This document shows, piece by piece, positions 6,642 through 13,912 of a stretch of 64,000 nt of DNA; the stretch's first letter is position 1, and each line of letters opens with the position of its first letter. The DNA comes from an uncultured Kangiellaceae bacterium. GTDB lineage: Bacteria; Pseudomonadota; Gammaproteobacteria; Enterobacterales; Kangiellaceae. The notes beneath the pieces are model-generated. The model worked only from the letters and a program-made list of their open reading frames with translations. It did not search any database and was not told where the DNA came from. The stretch is taken from NCBI GenBank assembly GCA_905479925.1, contig CAJQOL010000045.1, positions 1-64,000 of the forward strand. Reading direction: 5' to 3'. A program made the position numbers and the translations under genes.

Positions 6642-8576
6642 CTATCTCTTAATACGAGTTCCGGTAATTGATTTTTCCGAGGCTTCTCCGGTTGGTTCGG
6701 TAAAGTCAAAAACAGTTCGCATACTCATAGCGGCGACTTTTCCATCAATGGTTCCTGGATTATACCGCCATTTCTTCATGGCCTTTCTTATTGAACGCTT
6801 AAATGAGCGATGAGTATCTTGTAAGAATTCAATATCATCTACTCGGCCTTCTTCAGTTACGGTATATTTAACTCTTATCTCGCCAGCTAAGCGTTTCTTG
6901 TTGGCATTTGACGGGTAATACGGAACCATGTTTACGGTCATTACCGGCAACTGGCGTTTTGGTTTATAACTTTCCTCTAAAGGTTTTAGATCAAGTGAGG
7001 CGGTTTTTATGACCTTAGTTGATTCCTCATTATCCTCGAGGTTAATAGCATTGGTCGCTTCTTTGTTTGTTATAACACTACTCGGTTTAGTTTGAGGTAT
7101 TGCGGTTCTAATTGGCGCCGGAGGAAGCGATATTTTTTCAATTTCGCCCATAGCGTCGTCTAACGTTTTATCTTCGCTGCCTTCAAGACCATTGGTTTGT
7201 TCTGGATTTACGGCGTTCGATTCTGCCGCAGGGACAACTATACTCGCTTCTTTTGGTTTTGCTTTTTGGCTCGCTTTTTGTTGAGGCAAATCTTCTGATG
7301 CTAGTGTTTTTGTTTCCGAAGCCAGAGTTTTTTCTAACGGCTTTTCTTGTGGGATTTTTTCTATGGCGAGCTCTATCGTTTCATTGCTGCTATTCGTTGG
7401 CGTTAAGGGCACAGAGCTATCGACAGTAGATGTTTTATCAATTGCTGACAGACTTGAGGGCGCCAAAGTCGCAGAGCTGTGCAGTGGCTTATCTTGCTCG
7501 TTTTGCTCAAGTAGGGTGAGTGCTTGAACTTCTAGTGGGGAGTTAGCATTGGTAATTCCCATTACATGACCGGCGGTAAATATAGAAGCAATTAATGCGA
7601 AGGATAAAACAGATACTAACCACTGACTAGCATGCTGTGGCGAGCAGCTTTGATGACCTACGGCGCGAAAAATTCGTTTCTTTAAATCGCCACCGGTTGC
7701 TGCCATGGCTAATTGTGGAATATTTTTCCCGCGTAATAACTCCGCCTCGGTTAATGCGGTTGCGTAAGCAAGAGGGTTACCGCATTGTCCGATGGCAATG
7801 TCGTCGCAGCAGTACTCTCTTTCAACTCTAATTTGCGTTGATACCCATTTAACGCAGGGGTGAAAGAACAAAACAACTTCAACCAAGGTCTGTAAAAGGT
7901 TTACTAGGTAATCGTAACGCTTTATGTGCGCCAGCTCATGGCTGAGTAACATTTCCAGTTGGGTGCTGGTTAATCCCGATGACATTGACAAGGGTACTAG
8001 TATCACAGGTTTGAACCAGCCAACAACCATTGGCACTTCGGCTTTCATTGAAATAACTAACCGTGTAAAACGTTTTATTCTTGCTTGTTGATACAATCGA
8101 TCAAACATTTTCTGTATTGGCTTTGGCGTGTTAACAATGCCGTATCGCGGTAGCGTGTATACACGAACCATATCAATCAGTAGTCGAATGCTAAAGTAAA
8201 TAACGCCTGTCATCCAAACAATAGAAAGCAGCGGTATAAACTCTATCCAGTTAGCGAGGAAAGCGTCAGAGCTAGACGGTTGCACAAAACTAATTTCGGC
8301 AAACCCGGCTTGCTGATCGCCAATGATAGCTGGCGACGCTTTAGTGGCTAATTCTGGTCGATAAACAATTAGAAAAGTAACAATAGGCGCAACTAGATTT
8401 AACACCATTGCGAACAGGGAGCCAAAATAGCGGAGGTTTGAATGACGACTGTCAACAAGCCGCAGGAATAATAGTAAACCTAACGCTATTAGCGAACCTT
8501 GCCATAGAAAATGGAGCAGTGTAATAGACAAGCTATTAAAAATCGGTTCGCTTAATATTGAGTTCAAAAAGTTCAT
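6642..8576 (-). CDS. BlaR1/MecR1-type M56 membrane metallopeptidase with C-terminal TonB domain
   Basis: 644 residues. The N-terminal half has transmembrane helices (about 20-45, 48-72, 110-140) and the M56 zinc site HELAH (213-217) with an EREYCCDD motif near 252-259; another helix lies at about 320-340. A long Pro/Ser/Glu/Lys-rich linker follows (about 350-550). The last 80 residues (about 550-630) form a TonB C-terminal domain (MTVNMVPYYPSNANKKRLAG ... KWRYNPG). In related systems the peptidase senses an envelope signal and inactivates the partner BlaI repressor. It lies 23 bases after the blaI-like gene. The TonB domain replaces the penicillin-binding sensor of BlaR1, so the signal is probably not a beta-lactam. 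Confidence 0.87.
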   Translation of the reverse strand: MNFLNSILSEPIFNSLSITLLHFLWQGSLIALGLLLFLRLVDSRHSNLRYFGSLFAMVLNLVAPIVTFLIVYRPELATKASPAIIGDQQAGFAEISFVQPSSSDAFLANWIEFIPLLSIVWMTGVIYFSIRLLIDMVRVYTLPRYGIVNTPKPIQKMFDRLYQQARIKRFTRLVISMKAEVPMVVGWFKPVILVPLSMSSGLTSTQLEMLLSHELAHIKRYDYLVNLLQTLVEVVLFFHPCVKWVSTQIRVEREYCCDDIAIGQCGNPLAYATALTEAELLRGKNIPQLAMAATGGDLKKRIFRAVGHQSCSPQHASQWLVSVLSFALIASIFTAGHVMGITNANSPLEVQALTLLEQNEQDKPLHSSATLAPSSLSAIDKTSTVDSSVPLTPTNSSNETIELAIEKIPQEKPLEKTLASETKTLASEDLPQQKASQKAKPKEASIVVPAAESNAVNPEQTNGLEGSEDKTLDDAMGEIEKISLPPAPIRTAIPQTKPSSVITNKEATNAINLEDNEESTKVIKTASLDLKPLEESYKPKRQLPVMTVNMVPYYPSNANKKRLAGEIRVKYTVTEEGRVDDIEFLQDTHRSFKRSIRKAMKKWRYNPGTIDGKVAAMSMRTVFDFTEPTGEASEKSITGTRIKR

Positions 8577-8599
8577 TCTGAATGTTCCTTATCTCGAAT

Positions 8600-9007
8600 C
8601 TATTTTTTGTTTTTTTCCAATGTGTTAAGGAGATCTCGTATTTCGGCTATTTCGTCTGAACTAGCGCTTTCACCTAAAGCTCGTACCACTAAATCGTATT
8701 TGGAGCCACCAAAGGCTTTGGTAACCATATCTTTTATTAATGAACTTTGAGTTTGTACTTCGGAATAGGCGGCAGAGTAGACATGGGCCCGGTTGGTTTC
8801 GTCTCGCGCAACTAGCCCTTTTTCGTGCATAATCTGAAACAGCTTAAGAATTGTTGTATAACCGGTATTCTGCTTTTGACAGACATAGTCATGAACTTGT
8901 CTGACTGTTGCAGGGCCTATTCTCCAGAGAATATTGAGTAGGTTAAGTTCCGCACTAGTCGGTACTATACGGTTAGTTGGTCGGCCTGAATTGTCTTTAT
9001 TCTTCAT
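8600..9007 (-). CDS. BlaI/MecI/CopY family transcriptional repressor
   Basis: 135 residues: an N-terminal winged helix (SAELNLLNILWRIGPATVRQ, NTGYTTILKLFQIMHEKGLV), then a helical dimerisation region. The TGYTTILKLFQIMHEKGL motif is the recognition helix signature of BlaI. It is the first gene of the minus-strand pair with the M56 peptidase, which presumably relieves repression by proteolysis. A palindrome (9052-9067) of the type expected for its operator lies 45-60 bases upstream, so autoregulation is likely. Confidence 0.9.
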   Translation of the reverse strand: MKNKDNSGRPTNRIVPTSAELNLLNILWRIGPATVRQVHDYVCQKQNTGYTTILKLFQIMHEKGLVARDETNRAHVYSAAYSEVQTQSSLIKDMVTKAFGGSKYDLVVRALGESASSDEIAEIRDLLNTLEKNKK

Positions 9008-9051
9008 ATCTCATCCTTTGGATTTGCCATTTAAGCAAAAAGAGTCTTAAC

Positions 9052-9067
9052 TACGAAGTTATACGTA
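9052..9067 (-). promoter_or_regulatory. Putative BlaI-type operator upstream of the blaI-blaR1 pair
   Basis: TACGAA-GTTA-TACGTA is an imperfect 16-bp palindrome. The same layout (TACGAN, four bases, NNCGTA) occurs twice at 9613-9650. A -10-like TATAAC on the minus strand lies within it. Assignment to BlaI is inferred from position. Confidence 0.6.
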
Positions 9068-9183
9068 GGTTACACCAAAATAGTTGTTTAGCAAACAGAA
9101 ATATTGCCAATTAACCGATATAAAGGTGTTCCGGTATCGTCACTCAATAGTAAAAACGCCGGTTTTGAGAGTGCAGAACCAAA

Positions 9184-9519
9184 CTAATCAACGACCAATG
9201 TATAGCCTTTTTTCGGAAATGTTCTAATCGTTACTTTATCTTCGCCAAGTTCGCTAATTATTTTTCTCAGTTTACAAACGCTGTGGGTTATTCCTTGCGG
9301 GCCGGTGTAGGCATTGCCATCCCACACTGCATGAATAAGTTCTTCCCTTGAAACCAAACGGTCGGGTTTGGCGAGCATACACACTAGAACTTTGCTTAAT
9401 TTCTTTCGAAGGTACACAGATTCCTGGCTAGAAGAGAGACGCTGGGCTTCTTTGTCGTAGGATAAACGGCCAATATTTACAACTTGATTATCGGTCACAC
9501 TAGTTTGAATAGAATACAT
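9184..9519 (-). CDS. Stand-alone OmpR/CadC-type winged-helix DNA-binding protein
   Basis: 111 residues covering a single Trans_reg_C winged helix: the LRKKLSKVLVCMLAKPDRLV helices, the REELIHAVWDG turn, GITHSVCKLRKIISELGED recognition helix and the hairpin IRTFPKKGYTLVVD. There is no receiver domain and no transmembrane segment, unlike OmpR or CadC. It lies about 175 bases upstream of the blaI-like gene in the same direction. Its own promoter is a consensus sigma-70 element covered by two copies of the putative BlaI palindrome, so it is likely a target of that repressor. Confidence 0.8.
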   Translation of the reverse strand: MYSIQTSVTDNQVVNIGRLSYDKEAQRLSSSQESVYLRKKLSKVLVCMLAKPDRLVSREELIHAVWDGNAYTGPQGITHSVCKLRKIISELGEDKVTIRTFPKKGYTLVVD

Positions 9520-9612
9520 TGTTTAAGACTCCCTTAAGATATTTGTATAAAGTTCATTCTTAGGTTTAACGCAGTAAATTTAAAAACCACCAGCAATCTA
9601 CTAAGATTGGTG

Positions 9613-9658
9613 TACGACTGTTTTCGTAGTATTATACGAAGAGCGTCGTAGATGTCAA
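9613..9658 (-). promoter_or_regulatory. Consensus sigma-70 promoter overlapped by two palindromic operators
   Basis: On the minus strand TTGACA (9658-9653), a 16-base spacer and TATAAT (9636-9631) form a perfect-match promoter for the winged-helix gene starting at 9519. One palindrome (TACGAA-GAGC-GTCGTA, 9635-9650) fills the spacer. A second (TACGAC-TGTT-TTCGTA, 9613-9628) covers the bases just after the -10, near the expected start point. The two are 22 bases apart, about two helical turns, so two dimers could sit on the same face. Confidence 0.75.
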
Positions 9659-9660
9659 CG

Positions 9661-10284
9661 TAATTATTACCACAGATTGAGTTTTGTGAACTTTGTAACT
9701 TGATTGCTCGTATAAATGACGGTCAAAAGTCAGGATGAGTTATTATCAGTGATTGCAGAAACACCGCTATGGTAGGGGCTTCATGCACTCTTATAAAACA
9801 ACGTCGTAGTTTGATGACAGTTCGATATTGCTCATGCTTGGGTTAATAGGTCGAAGTAATGCTCAAAAAAACTCGATACATTAGTTGAGAAATTCATTGT
9901 TCAAGAAAATCAAAAGTCTTTGCGTGATAATTGTCTAATGAGACTAAACCTCGATTATTACAAGTGAAACATTTCAAGCGAATATCAATGTTTTTAGTTT
10001 TAATGACTGACGGCTTGTCTATAGAATGGGCATTAAAATGCATTGTCCCTTTATCTCCAAAAATCATTTTCAGAACAATTGTGAATCTATTTTAGTTCGG
10101 TGAGCCTAGGGTGTTACCGCTTCCCTCAATGATTGTGACCCGTATGTTATGTTTCTGAGCGTTTACGATTTAACTACTTAGCCAATAAATGTCACTTTTA
10201 TGTATTAATTGAATACTATTATGGGATAAAATTGGCGGTTTAAGTCGTATGCGTAGGGCTCATTGTAAGAGTTTCGAGCTAGGT
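9661..10284. other. Long non-coding stretch
   Basis: AT-rich sequence with no credible gene on either strand. One GTCGTA half-palindrome (9803-9808) recalls the neighbouring operators. No RNA gene or terminator recognised. Confidence 0.5.
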
Positions 10285-10366
10285 GAGAACTTCGGCCTAT
10301 ATGAGAGGTTCGGACTAAATGAAAGGTTCGGCCTATATGAGAGGTTCGGCCTATATGAGAGGTTCG
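10285..10366. repeat. 18-bp tandem repeat, about 4.5 copies
   Basis: Unit GAGAGGTTCGGCCTATAT, with variants GAGAACTTCGGCCTATAT and GAGAGGTTCGGACTAAAT, repeated head to tail from 10285. Because 18 is a multiple of three, the block stays open in one frame and sits in a 49-codon frame (10249-10398) reading as hexapeptides like ERFGLY, but that frame has no ribosome binding site. Confidence 0.9.
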
Positions 10367-10426
10367 ACCGGCGACGCCCAGCGGTTATAGGCTGTTGATT
10401 GTTTAATGTCTAGGATTTTTGAGAAA

Positions 10427-10870
10427 ATGAAGTTGGTTAATACCTTATCGGTAGTTCTTGTTAGTTTAATGCTTATGACGACTTATAGCGTTAATGCATC
10501 CCCGTGTCCGAAAGACAAATGGGCGAAAATGAGCAAGAAGTCCTCTAAACGGATGGCATCTCAGGAAAAGATTCTTAGAAAGAAATTTAAGAAACAAGTT
10601 GCTGAAGTTGCGAAACTAGAAAAGTTATCTGGTAAGCAGTCTCGAATGTTGGCAGTAAAAGTGCTTTCTAGCGAAGCCGTAAAAAAAGCGAACAAAACTA
10701 AAAGTGATTACCTGATGAACGAACACCTTAAGTTTATTATGTCAAAACCTTCCTGCAAAGCGATTAAGATAGAAGACCAAAAGCTTGAATCATTGCTTAA
10801 TGACGAATGGCAGGTAGCCTTTAGTCTGTTAAACTCAGGGGAAGTCGTTCGAGAGTTGCTGAGCAAATAA
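10427..10870 (+). CDS. Small basic secreted protein of unknown function
   Basis: About 147 residues with a signal peptide (MKLVNTLSVVLVSLMLMTT, cleaved near YSVNA-SPC). The mature part is Lys-rich and mostly helical, with two cysteines (SPCPKDKW and KPSCKAI) that may pair. An upstream ATG at 10406 would add seven residues; the ATG at 10427 gives a more usual signal peptide but neither has a strong ribosome binding site. No family recognised and no operon partner; the M24 peptidase gene follows after 205 bases. Confidence 0.6.
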   Translation: MKLVNTLSVVLVSLMLMTTYSVNASPCPKDKWAKMSKKSSKRMASQEKILRKKFKKQVAEVAKLEKLSGKQSRMLAVKVLSSEAVKKANKTKSDYLMNEHLKFIMSKPSCKAIKIEDQKLESLLNDEWQVAFSLLNSGEVVRELLSK

Positions 10871-11075
10871 TAGTTTGCTTGGCAAATTGCTAGCCAGATT
10901 CATTTCTCCCGCGGGTTGCTCCAAATTTTTCACCAAAATAACCAGTCTAGTTATCGAAGTTACTAGTCTAATTTTTAAAATGACTAGTTCAATTACCAAT
11001 CAAATCATCAGCTTATGCTGACTTCGACGTGAAATATTGTTACTGTTGTTGCAAATTTACTTTGATGAGAGTGAA

Positions 11076-12410
11076 ATGTTGTTGCCTTTAAAACTTCTTT
11101 GTCTTCGAGTGGCTTTGTTTTTAGCGTTTGCGGTGCCATTTAATATTGACGCTTCTTCTGGGAAAGTGGGCGAAACCAATATAAATCCATGGCCCGAGAT
11201 CCGTAAACAACGAATAGCAAAACTTTTACCCAATGCCTTAAAGGCTGCAGAGGTTGATGTTTGGTTAACTATTTGTCGTGAAAATAATAATGACCCGCTT
11301 GCAGATCATGTAGGTTGCGAAAACGCTGGGGCTCCGGCAGCTTATCTATTTTATAATCATGGTGGCAAGTTTCACTCGTTAGCTTTTTCGCCGTCGAGCG
11401 AGTCAACTGCGCTCGCTGACCTAAAAATTCACGATAGCGTCATTTCTGTTCCGCGTGGGGAGTCCGCGGTTAAAAAAGCAGCGGAATTTATTAGAGAATT
11501 GGACTTTAAAGCGATAGCAATTAATAGCTCTGCCAATAATGCACAGGCAGACGGATTGAGCTTTACTCAACGTAAAAAACTAGAAGAGTACCTAGGAGCC
11601 AAATATCAACAGCGATTAGTATCTTCGGAAACCGTCGTTTATGAGTGGCTGTCCATTAAATTACCTTCCGAAGTTGAAATAATGCGAGAAGCGGCAAGGT
11701 TAACCGCTAAATGGCAAATTGAAGCGTACCAGCAAGTCATTCCGGGTAAAACGACGGACGCGGACGTTGCGCGATTCTTAAAACGAAAGATGGCGGAGCA
11801 TGGAGTAACCGATGCTTGGGCGCCCGATCAAAATCCCAATGTTAACTCTGGTCCTGATCGAGGTCACTCACATTCAACCGATAAAATAATTATGCCCGGC
11901 GATGTTATTCAAATCGACTTTGGCATCAAGCTACATAATCGTTGGGTAAGCGATATTCAACGGTTTGCTTATGTTCTAAAGCCTGGAGAAAGTGTTGCGC
12001 CTGAAACTATCCAAAGCTATTGGGTAAAGGGACGAAATGGCGGGAGAGCTGCTTTTGACGCGATGAAGCCGGGTGTTAGAGGGATTGATGTAGATGCGGC
12101 TCAGAGTGTTGTAATGAAGGAAAATGGCTCAGCACCGGTAATTTGGAGCACGGGTCATCCGGTCGGGTACGTTGCCCATGATACCGGACCAAATTTAGGT
12201 GGCTCTAGAGGGGCGACGGTTCGACCTGCTGCACACAAAGTACTGAAAGCGGGAATGGTTTTTGCCTTTGATGGTTTTCACAGTTGGCAAAGGAAAGACG
12301 GTACAATGAAGACTATTTCTGTGGAAGAAATGGCAGTGATTACCCCATCGGGGGCGAGTTACCTCATTGAACCTCAACAAAATCTGATACTCATTGGAGA
12401 TGGGCAATAA
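11076..12410 (+). CDS. Secreted M24 family metallopeptidase (Xaa-Pro aminopeptidase type)
   Basis: About 444 residues from the ATG at 11076, which gives a hydrophobic export signal (MLLPLKLLCLRVALFLAFAV); a TTG at 11037 would add 13 residues. An N-terminal creatinase-like domain is followed by a pita-bread M24 domain. Metal ligands expected for the family are Asp281 (IDFG), Asp293 (SDIQR), His361 (GHPVG) and Glu417/418 (VEEM). The fourth ligand, usually Glu in GMxFxxEP, is Asp399 here (GMVFAFDGF). It removes N-terminal residues next to proline or has a related role in the envelope. It directly abuts the beta-lactamase-like gene (TAA followed by ATG). Confidence 0.85.
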   Translation: MLLPLKLLCLRVALFLAFAVPFNIDASSGKVGETNINPWPEIRKQRIAKLLPNALKAAEVDVWLTICRENNNDPLADHVGCENAGAPAAYLFYNHGGKFHSLAFSPSSESTALADLKIHDSVISVPRGESAVKKAAEFIRELDFKAIAINSSANNAQADGLSFTQRKKLEEYLGAKYQQRLVSSETVVYEWLSIKLPSEVEIMREAARLTAKWQIEAYQQVIPGKTTDADVARFLKRKMAEHGVTDAWAPDQNPNVNSGPDRGHSHSTDKIIMPGDVIQIDFGIKLHNRWVSDIQRFAYVLKPGESVAPETIQSYWVKGRNGGRAAFDAMKPGVRGIDVDAAQSVVMKENGSAPVIWSTGHPVGYVAHDTGPNLGGSRGATVRPAAHKVLKAGMVFAFDGFHSWQRKDGTMKTISVEEMAVITPSGASYLIEPQQNLILIGDGQ

Positions 12411-13202
12411 ATGTTCATGATAAACAAGAATACTGCCGGTCAATACAGTCGGATTGGTATTGTCGTTAGTTTTTTTTTAATATTTATAAGCCTTCCGCTT
12501 ACTGCCGCTCAACAACAAGAGCGCCAGCTTTCAATCAAAGAGATAAAACCAGGCGTCTTCGTTCATAAGTCATACAAACAGGTAGAAGGCTACGGCTGGG
12601 TTAGTTCCAATGGTATGGTTGTTATTGAGGAAAACGAAGCTTTTATAATCGATACGCCATGGACCAATCACGATACAAAATCATTGATAAAGTGGATCTT
12701 GGAGAAGAAAGCCAAGATTGTTGGCAGCCTTTCAACCCATTCTCACGAGGATAGAGCTGGTGGCATACGAATGTTTAATGCTCTTAAAATCCCTACTTAT
12801 GCACTACAAAGAACTAATCAAATATTAGCGGCTAACAAAAAAGCGTTAGCAAAGAATAGTATTGAAAAGAACAGTATTGAAAAAAATAGTAAGTTACTTA
12901 TGAATGGCAGCATTCAAGCGTTTTTTCCGGGAGGAGGCCATACCGAAGATAATATCGTTGTATGGTTAAAGTCATCTAAGGTTCTTTTTGGAGGTTGTTT
13001 TATTCGCAGTATTGAGCCTCGTTCCTTAGGTTACACCGGCGAAGCCAAGGTGCAAGAATGGGATGATTCAATTAATAAGGTACTCTCTCGCTTTCCAACA
13101 GCTGACGTTGTTATTCCAGGACACGGTAGGCCCGGCAATCTGAATTTACTCGAGCATACCCAAGCATTAGTTGCAAAGCATTTAGCCGAAGAGAACCGAT
13201 AG
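12411..13202 (+). CDS. Subclass B1-type metallo-beta-lactamase
   Basis: 263 residues with a signal peptide (hydrophobic about 15-32, TAA-QQQ). All B1 zinc ligands are visible: His110, His112 and Asp114 in THSHEDRAGG, His177 in GGGHTEDN, Cys196 in LFGGCF and His238 in IPGHG. The order and the LFGGCF motif are those of subclass B1 enzymes, which hydrolyse beta-lactams in the periplasm with two zinc ions; generic MBL hydrolases have Asp where B1 has Cys. A 15-bp in-frame duplication gives NSIEKNSIEKNS (149-160), in the stretch before the third ligand. It starts right at the stop of the M24 gene, so the two form an operon. Actual substrate is not proven. Confidence 0.85.
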   Translation: MFMINKNTAGQYSRIGIVVSFFLIFISLPLTAAQQQERQLSIKEIKPGVFVHKSYKQVEGYGWVSSNGMVVIEENEAFIIDTPWTNHDTKSLIKWILEKKAKIVGSLSTHSHEDRAGGIRMFNALKIPTYALQRTNQILAANKKALAKNSIEKNSIEKNSKLLMNGSIQAFFPGGGHTEDNIVVWLKSSKVLFGGCFIRSIEPRSLGYTGEAKVQEWDDSINKVLSRFPTADVVIPGHGRPGNLNLLEHTQALVAKHLAEENR

Positions 13203-13502
13203 TATTTAATTGTATTGACTCGAATCTAAACTGACTTGTTGGAACTCAAGTTTCGACTTAGATTTACATTGAACGTTTTTGCTAGCGATATAACAATGGC
13301 TTAATCGGTGCGCGCTTATATTTTAAAGCGGAAATTATTGAGTAGAAGATACCGGTTTCTTTTTACCTAAAGAAAACATCGAACTTCCGGATAATTCAGT
13401 TACAATCTTTTCCTCTGAAGCTAACTCCAGGCTCGTTTGATAGCTGCATTGTTCAAGTACGCCACTTGAGAGTGCCCAGCGGCTTAGCGTCCAGATTTTT
13501 TG

Positions 13503-13532
13503 CTTACTTTTGTATCTCCTGACAAAAGTAAG
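13503..13532. repeat. Perfect 11-bp inverted repeat (hairpin)
   Basis: CTTACTTTTGT and ACAAAAGTAAG arms around an 8-base loop. Similar ACTTTTGT/ACAAAAGT hairpins recur between genes in many gammaproteobacteria; this is from memory and not searched. Confidence 0.8.
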
Positions 13533-13620
13533 TCGCAGGCAAGTGAAACGCTGCGATATAGCAGTTAGGAAATTGTCGAGGGTAGTCAATTTGGAGTCGT
13601 GTAAATTATTAGATACCGCT

Positions 13621-13678
13621 TCCCTCTCCCCAACCCTTAGTATGCCCCGCTTCTTGGGTACTCCCAGAGGGAGAGGGA
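13621..13678. repeat. Inverted repeat TCCCTCTCCC / GGGAGAGGGA
   Basis: Two perfect 10-bp arms (13621-13630 and 13669-13678) separated by 38 bases. It follows the hairpin at 13503 and looks like part of the same dispersed intergenic repeat. Confidence 0.7.
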
Positions 13679-13912
13679 GTAAAACAGAGCGACCGCTGCA
13701 GGAACTTTTGAGACGATTGTAGAACGTCCGGCTTTTAGCCAAACTGCTGCATCATAGTCCGTGATTCTTGAATCACCTATAAGACTGATCGTACGATAAA
13801 ACCACGATTCAAATTCAAAAATGTCAGATGAGGCTTGAGCAACTACAATTTAGCGGTTAGGTTTTTCGAATTCGTCGCTTTATATGAGATCTTTCAGCTT
13901 AGTTTCTGTCCG

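Larger units (their letters stand above)
13203..13912. other. Long intergenic stretch with inverted repeats, no credible gene
   Basis: Two strong inverted repeats lie here (13503-13532 and 13621-13678). The open frame at 13335-13742 (minus) runs through both, is rich in Arg/Ser/Leu without a recognisable fold, and is regarded as spurious. Confidence 0.6.

Noticed and set aside
13510-13722. 70-codon plus-strand ORF in the same repeat region
   Set aside because: It overlaps the same inverted repeats and has no start signals.
13335-13742. 135-codon minus-strand ORF between the beta-lactamase and GGDEF-EAL genes
   Set aside because: It runs through two inverted repeats, has biased Ser/Arg/Leu composition, no ribosome binding site and no recognisable domain. 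Such ORFs commonly arise from dispersed intergenic repeats.
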